DNA of 64,000 nt from positions 40,993,247 through 41,057,246 of the forward strand of contig OW028576.1 of NCBI GenBank assembly GCA_932294295.1. The letters run 5' to 3'. Below, in pieces: positions 55,741 through 64,000 of the stretch. The DNA is from Alitta virens (Eukaryota > Annelida > Polychaeta > Phyllodocida > Nereididae). Positions within the stretch are counted from its first letter, which is position 1; each line of letters begins with the position of its first letter. The position numbers and the translations under genes are program-made. The notes under the pieces were generated by a model. The model searched no databases. It saw nothing but the letters and a program-made list of their open reading frames with translations, and was not told the origin of the DNA.

Positions 55741-56487
55741 GGGCAGCAACAGCAGCAGGAAGGGGGCCCCTCCTCCAACTAAGAAGACGTCAAGACGCCA
55801 TCACGAGCCTCGTCATCATCATGACTGGGATGCATGCAGCCTTGCAGGTAGTTTCATCCCATATATGTGCCTCATGTCCCTCAGCAGCAGCAGTTCGTCC
55901 CTACTACAGGCACTTCGACCGCCCCTGTTGGGCAGATGTTCCCTCGTCATTCTTTCAGCCCTGCTGCCCAGATGTTCGTGCATTCTTCCCTTCGCCCCAA
56001 GCGCACATGTCGTCTGCCCCTTTGTCTGTGCCTGCACCGACTCCCACTCCTGAGATATCTTCGACGATCATCAGTCAGGCATGGTTGACTGCAGGTCCTC
56101 GGCACGGTCATCCTTCCATGTCACCACTTGATTGCAGCACACCTCAGGATGCTTCTCTCACCAGCTACTTGCTGAACACTAGTGTGGGGGGGGGGGGATG
56201 ATTGGTGGTGATGACCATAACTCCTCCTTTTCGGTGCCCATGCCTCCAACTACCACAACAGAGTAATCTTCACCTGAAAACAAACAATGAACTTTTATTA
56301 AAAGCAAGTTTAAACATTTAAAGTTACAGGTTTTTGTAGTTTTAACTTTTATTTTTTACATGTACGTAAACTGTATTGCATACATTTGCATGACCATAAT
56401 TAAATGCAGTGTCATTAAATGCTGTGTACTTTTTTGTACTTGTGTGCTGCAGATGTCTGAGGTTTCGTAATAATTAAATGTTCCAAC

Positions 56488-57954
56488 TTACATCATTCGT
56501 GTTGTTTTCAAATCTTGTCTTGTTGCCAGCTTCTGAGTTGACGTAGTTGACCAAGTATTGCCGCATTTCCTTGCCTGCTCTGCTGGTGTTGCCTCTGTAC
56601 ACATCTCCCAATCTGGTAGATTGGCATTCTCCCTCCATGCACCTGGGATGATCGCATGGATGTCTGCATTTTCCTGGTCCACAGCATTCACTTGAGCAGT
56701 TGGATACTTCAGCCTCAGTAGGTTGTGCAGCACACAGCAAGCAAGAGTTATGGTGCACACTCTGTCAGGACTTTGAGGCATTGTTGTGAGGAGACACCTG
56801 AACCTGGCAGCCAAAAGGCATTCTCTACCACCCGTCTAGCTCTAGAAAGTCTGTAGTTGAAGATTCGGTCTTCCATCGTCATGTTCCTGTGAGGCAGAGG
56901 CTTCATTATCCAAGTCTGCAGTCCAAAGGCATCATCCCCAACTATGAAGTAAGGCACTGGCTGGTCATCATTCGGCAGGTTGTCTGGGTAATCCAATGTT
57001 CCCACTTTCTAGCGCTTCCTTCAATTCTGTCTGACTAAACACTCCAGCATCTGAGCCTGATCCACTGGCACCAATGTCAACATAGAGGAACTTGTATTCA
57101 GCAACAACTACAGCCAGTAGGACAATAGAGAAAAATCCTTTGTAGTTGTAGAAAAGGGATCCAGACTTCCTATATAGACATCTGATGGCAAGGTGCTTGC
57201 CATCAATGGCGCCGACGCTGTGGGGGAAGTTCCATCTGTTGTAGAATCCATTGGCAACTTCTTTCCAGGCTTCTGGGGTTACAGGACAATGCATCACTTC
57301 TGCCGAGTACTCGTCTATGATGGCGTGGCAGACATCGATGACAAGGATAGAAATGGTATTGAAGGCTACCCTGAATCCATACTGCAGAGACATGTAGCTG
57401 TTGCCCGTACCCAGGTAGCGCAAGGTAATAGCCAGTTTCAGTCCAGGTTCAAGGGCCCTCCTCCGAAAGGTATCCTGCTTTGTAAACCTAGGTCCTACTC
57501 TTGCCAGAACTTCATGAAATAAGTCAGGCTCCATCCTCATGAAATTCTTGAAGCCACCCACATCTTCTGCAGTCAATTCAGCCATCAGTTTTTCATACTG
57601 CCCATAAAGAGGTCTTCTTAGAAGCCAAGGTCGCACCCACATTCACCTTCTTCTTCTTCTTCGGGAAGCACCAGCATTTTGTAAGAAGTCATCTTCATCA
57701 GTTGTTGATGCGGCCCTCTCTGCAGCGTCTTGCAGTTTCTGTTTATCTTGCAGAAGTATATTATTTGCAGCAGTAAGTAGCTGGACTTGCATGTCCAGGT
57801 ACTTCACATCCAATTTCACCTTGTCGTAGTGTGATAAAGACCTAATAATTATCCATTCTTGTGTAGTAGCAGCAACACCTTTGCAGTAATTAAGGTAGTC
57901 TGAAGTGGAATGATGGCCAGTGGAACGCATCCACCTTAAATACAATTTTAGCAC
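56488..57954 (-). pseudogene. Harbinger DDE transposase (HARBI1-like), broken
   Basis: The N-terminal part (57643-57954, ending in six Arg) is separated by one in-frame TGA from 56968-57642, which holds the nuclease start (VGAIDGKHLAIR, first Asp). The second Asp ([12 protein letters not shown]) and the Glu ([11 protein letters not shown]) lie in 56748-57005 in another frame. The C-terminal piece [10 protein letters not shown] to LACCVLHNLLRL (56488-56814) is in a third. All three catalytic residues survive, but one stop and two frameshifts prevent translation. The fold is the DDE_4 / HARBI1 type. Confidence 0.9.
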
Positions 57955-58268
57955 GTTCCGGGAGAAAACAGGTTAACTCCGCAGTAAGATCGTGTACAGA
58001 TCGTGTATATCCGTGAAGGCCCCGTGAAGGCCCCATGAAGGCCCCATGAACATCCGGTTCACTCCGCACTCATCCGGACACCTCCGTGTACCGCCGTGTT
58101 TCAACTGTACATATCCGTGTAGCGACCGCATACATCCGTGTAATAGCCGTGTTGCTCCTTGTCGCCAATGTCTTGCCATCGTGTCCACACCGTCAAATTT
58201 TTCGTTCGTTGACATTTCCAACTTTTTCGCCTGGACCGCCCCATTGAAGAAATTTCATTCCGGGACGC

Positions 58269-58303
58269 TCCGGTGTCTAATCCAGCTATGTGTGAAGGGA
58301 CCG
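58269..58303 (-). repeat. Harbinger right TIR
   Basis: The partner of 54345-54379; TTA lies outside. Confidence 0.9.
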
Positions 58304-58306
58304 TTA

Positions 58307-59895
58307 GCCAATGCCATTGGCTTGTATGTATACCCTACATGCATTACACTTTACGGGGTTAGTGACCCCTGTGTACTAACTAGTAATTGGGTGTTCATGC
58401 CAGGCTTGCTAAATCTGAGCCAACAATTGATTGGTTGTATTAAATGTGTGAGCTATATTATTGGCAAATTCACGTTATTGTGTTGAAGATGTATCTGGAA
58501 TAGAATTAGCTTATTCCCATAAAACCCACGAGTCCGACTATTCCAAGCTCTAGCTCCTTCTAGGTCCCATAGTGGTTTATATTTCCCTTACATCCTTACA
58601 AGTTCCGAAAAATCCTACATAATCACCTTAAATCCCATAAGTTCCTGTGGTGTACCACAATTCCCAATAATAATTTTAGACTTTTTCAACATACCTTCTG
58701 CCCTTGTTTTTATTTTTCTAGTGTACTATGAATTATTATAATGAGACATGTTAACATTTTGTAACTCTTGTATTTTACTTTTATTTTACTTTCTTTCAAT
58801 TTTGTTCAGGAGCTGCAATAAGTACTAGGTAGAGCTACCTGCTTAAGTTACATGTGCATCTTGGATGTAAATTATTTGCTACTAACTACTATATAACTGT
58901 CATGAGAGCCGTCAGGTCTAGTTGTACGTGTTGTGGCCATTAATCAGCTGTTGATAACATTGAGTTATGGGTCTTTTTTCCGGCTTTTGTAACCTTATTT
59001 TCTTGTAAACTGTGTTTATTCCACTATTTTATTTACTGAACAATGATACAAACTGTGAATCTGACCACACTTACCAAAAAACAATCAATGTACCAGGTTT
59101 CTTATTTCATGTAGCGTTTTATATTTTCAGATTTACTTCGTTGCCATGAAGGAATCTCCCAAAGATGTGCATCAAAACCTGAAAATGTTGTTAACAATGA
59201 TGCGTACATGAATGGAATGTTTTCATCACAAGACCACTGTAATAGCTGGTCAAGGAGGATAGGAGAAATATCTGGAAAACTCTTGCCGCTTTATATCGGC
59301 CCATATTGTCATCGATCAGCCGCCATTGTAATGTTTATATGAATTAAACTGGAAAGTAAGGAAAATATTAACTGAAGTGGAGAAAGCTAAATAAAGTCTC
59401 CATTTATAATTTGAACCTTCTAATCAACTTGCTGTTTTATGTTTTGGAAGGTGTACCTGCAAGAAGTGGAATATCATTAAATTGATAATAAAAAGCTTTT
59501 TACTATTGATAATAAAAACACAATTATCTTGACAATTTTCAAGAAATATTTATTTTAAATTAACAGTTGGATGTTGCCTTCATTTCAGGACACTTTGTAA
59601 TTCTTGTTCAAACGCAGTTTTGTGTTTTGGAAATTGTCTAACAATAATCAATATTCATGTTGCTGGGGATAAATCATTTGATAATTTTTATGATAAAAAA
59701 GAAGTCATCATTTCTAGGAATATATCTACAAGAATAATACATTTGAGAAGGACATAGACTGAGTTATTTTCTTTATAATTTAGTAGATAGATGTTAATAG
59801 TAAGAATAGCCAACTGAACATTATCTGGCAGTATACTGCAGTAGCTTACAATTAAGCACAGCAGTATCGTGGTCTTCACCATAGGCCTGAAGAAA
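58307..59895. other. Intergenic DNA, no gene recognised
   Basis: AT-rich. Positions 58900-58925 (CATGAGAGCCGTCAGGTCTA) resemble the inverse of 37925-37955 and 23840-23865, indicating a short dispersed repeat. Confidence 0.4.
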
Positions 59896-59900
59896 TAATC

Positions 59901-60222
59901 TGTCTCAATGCTACTGGGTCCGAAGCTAAGCCAGCTTATATGACCAGTTGTGAGAGGCAGATGTAATGATGAGATAAGGCTTGGGAGTCCACACAAAGTT
60001 AACCATTTACCCCATGCCATGGGTGGGATCTTTTACTTGCCTCAGCATTGATACGGAATAAAATTAAGGCACCTCCAATTGAATGTCTCCTTTGATTGAC
60101 ATCCAGCTGCGATGTAGCTCATGAAGCGTGCCGGGGTCTGGGATTGAACCTGGGCCCTTCTGCAGAGCTGGCGAATGTGGAATTGACCGATTCCTTAATT
60201 ATTACGCCAGCCAGCTGCTAAC
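59901..60222 (-). mobile_element. tRNA-derived SINE (family A), copy 3
   Basis: The same body and orientation as 34979-35282, with a B box GGTTCAATCCCAGAC on the minus strand. A small indel near 60055 separates it from copy 2. Confidence 0.85.
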
Positions 60223-60344
60223 ATCGTTAGCATATATTTGGCAGATTTGTGCATTTAACTGAAATGTTTGAAACATGGAGGTGAATATTAATTACTTTTT
60301 TAATAAATGTAAATCTAAACAGGCACAACCTTGATTCTTTCTCA

Positions 60345-60860
60345 ACTCCATGGGGAGTATTCAACCTTAACCACAGGGGCTTAAAAGCTCACACTTGAGC
60401 TATCAGTGTATGCCTAATGCCACTGGTGCTTAAGAACAAGTGCCGTCACTTTTAGTGCCTAATGCCAGGAGGTTTACCACTAGAGATTCGGATGAGCTCA
60501 CACCACTATCACTGTGGGTGCCAGGAGCTTTGCCATTTAAGCTTAAGATGAGTTCACACCAGTGCCGTCACTGTTGGTGCCCAATGAGACCTCGAAATAA
60601 GTCAAGAACGACGTTCAGGTTACGTGGAGGTTAACATAATTTATTTTCACGCGAACACCCCACTGTTCGTGACAAAATGCGCCATATTATATAGTCACAA
60701 CAGCTACTAGGTTACCAGTAGGTTACCAGATCAATATTCATGGTAACTGGAAAGTGGGTTACCATTGTTGAAGCTTATTTCGATCCCTGCTAATTCCAGG
60801 GGGTTAACCACTGTAGCCTAAGGAGAGCTCACACCAGTGCCGTCACTATAGATGCCTCAT
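60345..60860. repeat. Degenerate minisatellite of about 70-80 bp units, split by a MITE
   Basis: CACACCAGTGCCGTCACT and TGCC(T/C)AATGCCAGGAGG-type blocks recur four or five times. The MITE 60587-60788 interrupts one unit. Confidence 0.65.
60587..60788. mobile_element. MITE with TCGAAATAAG-type ends, copy 2
   Basis: The inverted copy of 46010-46207: it starts GAGACCTCGAAATAAGTC and ends ATTTCGATCCCTGC, with GGTTACC motifs inside. Confidence 0.75.
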
Positions 60861-61965
60861 GCCAAGTACCCATTGCCATGGTAACTGAGCTGGATTTAAA
60901 ACGAGATTTCTGGCAATCTTTGGAATGGTGCTGTATGTCTCCTGTTTAAATCGACAAACAAAACACTTTTCCTTTTCCATTAACAAAAATTTTAATATCC
61001 CATTGATATACATGCTGTAATAAAATGAGCACACATCACTAATATACATTGTAAACTGTACAGGTACGACATACCAGCTAATTGTTAAAACCATTGGACA
61101 AATTACTTTCATTACCCTGTTAGTATGCTGGTATTGCAACATATATATATATATAAATATATTGAACAACAAAGTTATAGTTACATAATAGCACACAAGG
61201 GGGTATAAGAATTTATTTACACACAATTTACAACAGGTGGCTCTGCTATCAGTTATAATGAGAAAGCTGCACTCCCACCTATATTTATAATTTAACATCA
61301 CTTGACGAATCATAACGACATCGAGATTCACCCTTAGACCTACATCGAAATTCGCCAATTATAATTAACAATGATTAACACTCATTAGATGCCTATCGCA
61401 ATGTTAGAACATTGCAATTAACAAGTATCCTTGCAATTGCAGTGTCAACACCCCGCAATTGATTTGAGGATTTTAGTAGTTGTGTACCAAATCATAAAGA
61501 GACCTATGTTTTGGGGGGCGGCAAATGTCAATACTGTGGTGAATCTGAAAGTCGTCAAGTATGCCTTCACATGGATATGATTTAACAGTATCTTTTTCAT
61601 AAGGTCAAACAGAATGATCTTAAATCATTATGACCATATATTTTCTTTACCACAGCAGTGCAGCTCTGCTAGTATACAAATAAATAATGATAAACTTTTA
61701 TAACAATATTACATGGAGAGCATTTACAAAGCTTTGTTTCAATCTGTTCATACAAGTTAACTAACTTCATTTCAGTTTGACTAATTACACAGCTTAACAA
61801 CACTATATTTACAAATGCATTTTCTTTACATTGACGAGTACATTTTTATCATCTTCTGATAATTGTCTTTTTACCCTCAATTTTACACTGCTGACCTACA
61901 TCCAATCTACAATCTATTTAGTTGACCTACTGACCTGGCCCTGACCTTTGACCTGGGCAAGTAGG
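60861..61965. other. KAT7 3' untranslated / downstream region
   Basis: AT-rich, with a TA run at 61140-61156. It should contain the KAT7 3' UTR; the polyadenylation site was not fixed. A 170-codon minus-strand frame at 60846-61358 looks non-coding. Confidence 0.4.
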
Positions 61966-63375
61966 TCATCTGTTCACATGCGGAGTCCATTTCAAACTTC
62001 CGGAGTCAATGGCGCGACTTGGGCCGTTCTTCTTAGCGTTTCTCCTTCGCAAATACTCATCAATAAGATCCTGTATAGAAAATACACCAAAATTCAGTTT
62101 CATATCCAAGCCAGCTGTGTATACCATTCAGTAACAATCAATTCATTACAACCAAACCAATATTATTGCAAGAACATACATGTATTTCTCCCAGATTTAT
62201 TGGCCATTTAAGTATGCACTATGTGCTATGTGTACGTAAACGGACATGTGCACTTTCTGATTATGACGAAGCAGTTGGCTCAAGTATTTTCTCCACATTC
62301 TACATGTACATTGTATATTTGAGTCTGGAAATTACTAGCATAAGCCAGCTTCCATTATCACCTCTAGATAAAAAAGTGCAGAATGGCAGACCCAAATTTA
62401 TGACCATCTTTAGCGAGCCTCGTTGCTATACATATGACGTCAAATGCCTGACTTCAATGCATGACGTCACAAAAAAATGAACAGCGGTTATTATTTTTCA
62501 AGGCAAGAACTATGTTTATTTTTCCTTTTCTCGGGGGGCTGCCCCAAAACCCCTGCTTCCCTACAGAAATGTTATTTGTGTTGAAATACAGCTTCAAAAC
62601 TTGGCGAGTGTTGGTCAAAATAATATTTTTATATTTAATGGACACCAAATATAGTCATACATTTGGGTCCGCTATACTTCACTATACCAAAAAAAAAAAA
62701 AAAACCGACAGATCCCTACTACACTTGCTGTTGCAAGTTCTAACTACATAATTCAATAGATCTACATTATTTCATAATACCCTTCGAGAATAAATGTATC
62801 TTTTGAACTATACCTGTCTTTTGAGGACTAAGTGCTTCCCTTTCCAATATTTCAGCATCCCCAGAGCCTGCAATGTGCTCACTATGTCCTTCGCATTCAC
62901 CGCAGTTTCTTGACTAAGATCTGAAATTTAACATTAATGATTTGAACAAACATTCAGAAAATGTGACAGTATGGTCGCTGGGCCAATGTCAGCTTGATTT
63001 CATGTAAGTTGGACCAAAATGGAATGTTTTCAGAGATCACTGCACTTCTGGTTGGACTTCATAACGGCTGTTCCATTTTTAAAAAAAGGTGGGGGGACAG
63101 GAAAATGTTCAGGAAACCCCCCCCCCCCCTCCCCCTCCTTTTGTTAAACATGTGGAACAGCCCTAATATAATTCCAGTAACATAAAATACTAATTTTGTG
63201 AAGTTCCTTGTTACGATTCATGACCTACCTTTTATACATATTTCTCGATCCTTGTAATTATGCAAATAAGCAAGCAGAACATCCTTCCAGTAACTACGGT
63301 AACTGAGTAGCCCCAGGTCAGATAGAGGACGCTCCGGTGACCCAATTTTGTGCTCTGCTTTGCTGAGGAGGTAAC
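61966..63375 (-). CDS. KAT7: KAT7/HBO1 MYST histone acetyltransferase, last three exons
   Basis: KAT7 acetylates histones H3 and H4 as the catalytic subunit of BRPF/JADE complexes. Three exons are visible, right to left: 63229-63375, 62814-62920 and 61966-62070 (stop TGA at 61966-61968). All junctions are in phase with GT..AG ends. The encoded order is GYLLSKAE then [20 protein letters not shown] (MYST domain), [20 protein letters not shown] (winged-helix end of the MYST domain), [11 protein letters not shown] and the C-terminal [10 protein letters not shown]. Wording in the [20 protein letters not shown] block separates KAT7 from KAT5, KAT6 and KAT8. The acetyl-CoA-binding and zinc-finger exons lie beyond the right edge. 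Function is inferred from the family. Confidence 0.95.
62367..62688 (-). mobile_element. hAT-like MITE, copy 5 (in KAT7 intron)
   Basis: Degenerate ends (AAAAAAGTGCAGAATGGCAG at left, GGTCCGCTATACTTCACTAT at right) enclose the family interior. No clear duplication is seen. Confidence 0.7.
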
Positions 63376-63557
63376 CTTGAAAAATTAAATTTAAAACAGA
63401 GTAATGCTAGGTTTAAAAAGTCAAAATTTTAGGAATGTATATCGTTAGATACATATTTTATTTTATTTCAACATGTGTGTTGGACAGTACAATATAAATA
63501 CATACAACATGCATGAGCTTTGTATGTGGACAAGGAATTATTTCCACCAAAAGCTTT

Positions 63558-63851
63558 GGGTATAGTGCAGTATAGCGGACCCAAATATATGCCCATATTT
63601 GGCGTCCATTAAATATTTAAAAAATATCACATTTTTTGCCAAAATTGTTCTATTGCAGAAGAGGAATAATACTTGCGTACCACAGCAGGGGTTTAAAGAA
63701 AAAAGTAAACGATGTCTTGTCTTGAAAATGAAGAGTGCTGTCATTGTTTGTGACGTCATTCATTGAATTCAGGGATATGACGTCATAGGCATGACAGAAA
63801 GGCTCGCTACATAAGGTCATAAATTTGGGTCCGCTATACTGTACTTTTTCC
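63558..63851 (+). mobile_element. hAT-like MITE, copy 6 (in KAT7 intron)
   Basis: Intact TIRs; the 8-bp duplication AAAGCTTT is at 63550-63557 and 63852-63859. Confidence 0.88.
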
Positions 63852-63904
63852 AAAGCTTTTTTTACGCACCTAGCGGTTGCGGGGAACAATGACTGGTTAC
63901 GTCA

Positions 63905-64000
63905 CAATTGATGTTTAATATTTATTGGCAATTGTGGCCTTTTGTATGACGTCATCAACTTGTTTACATGTCCCTCCCCGCATCCGCGAGGGGGCAGATA
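63905..64000. repeat. Dispersed repeat cut by the window edge
   Basis: TTGTGGCCTTTTGTATGACG through GCATCCGCGAGGGGGCAGAT matches 6095-6180 closely. Confidence 0.6.

Larger units (their letters stand above)
54345..58303. mobile_element. Complete Harbinger (PIF) transposon, inactivated
   Basis: TIRs of about 35 bases (left GGCCCCTTCACACATAGC then GGATTAGAGACCGGA; right inverse GGTCCCTTCACACATAGC then GGATTAGACACCGGA) differ at about four sites. The 3-bp duplication TTA is at 54342-54344 and 58304-58306. The element has the two expected genes: a Myb/MADF-like DNA-binding protein on the plus strand and a DDE transposase on the minus strand. Subterminal zones (54350-54870 and 57960-58240) are rich in short TCCGTGT/CCGGAG motifs, probably transposase-binding repeats. 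Both genes carry lesions. Confidence 0.95.

Noticed and set aside
60846..61358. 170-codon minus-strand open frame
   Set aside because: Composition is hydrophobic and AT-driven, with no motif. It overlaps the probable KAT7 3' UTR and minisatellite sequence.

Overview
This is a window from an animal nuclear genome. Protein-coding genes are split by GT..AG introns. Intergenic and intronic DNA is AT-rich and packed with transposable elements of many classes: Ty3/gypsy (Mag-like), Harbinger, hAT-like MITEs, tRNA-derived SINEs and a probable tyrosine-recombinase retroelement. The gene content (DCAF8, the MYST acetyltransferase KAT7/HBO1) and the repeat mix suggest a marine invertebrate, possibly a deuterostome such as an echinoderm or lancelet. 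That placement is inference; nothing here fixes the species.

Three host genes can be supported, all on the minus strand. (1) Positions 112-5491 hold nine phase-consistent coding exons of DCAF8 (WD-repeat substrate receptor of CUL4-DDB1); the C-terminal end lies outside the window to the left. (2) Positions 25038-49469 hold eight exons of a gene I do not recognise. Every splice junction is in phase, and the last exon carries a stop overlapping an AATAAA. Its terminal exon lies in a 1,648-bp near-identical tandem duplication, so a second terminal exon sits 1.65 kb downstream. (3) Positions 61966-63375 hold the last three exons of KAT7, whose 5' part lies beyond the right edge.

Most of the remainder is nested mobile DNA. 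At 7118-17616 a large DNA transposon with TAGGG termini and an 8-bp target duplication carries a broken transposase gene. It has been invaded by a SINE, a hAT-like MITE, a CGGCC-rich foldback element and a full-length Mag-type gypsy element (11898-17016) with identical 199-bp LTRs, a 5-bp target duplication and an intact 1,366-codon Gag-Pol. At 18853-20514 one copy of an unfamiliar element family has inserted into another. Two complete copies (18970-19952 and 36881-37645) start TAGCCAGAA and end GACTTGTAG, have a hairpin exactly 9 nt from each end, and are flanked by 12-bp target duplications; a paralogous empty site confirms one of them. At 28500-31190 is a probable DIRS/Ngaro-like relic. A second, decayed gypsy copy fills 42700-46400. 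A complete but frameshifted Harbinger element occupies 54345-58303 with 35-bp TIRs and a TTA duplication.

Other structures include an 80-bp perfect spacer-less palindrome (33455-33534), a six-copy hAT-like MITE family preferring AGCTTT-like targets, several small MITEs, and minisatellites at 48481, 50582 and about 60345. I saw no rRNA, functional tRNA, CRISPR or prokaryotic features.
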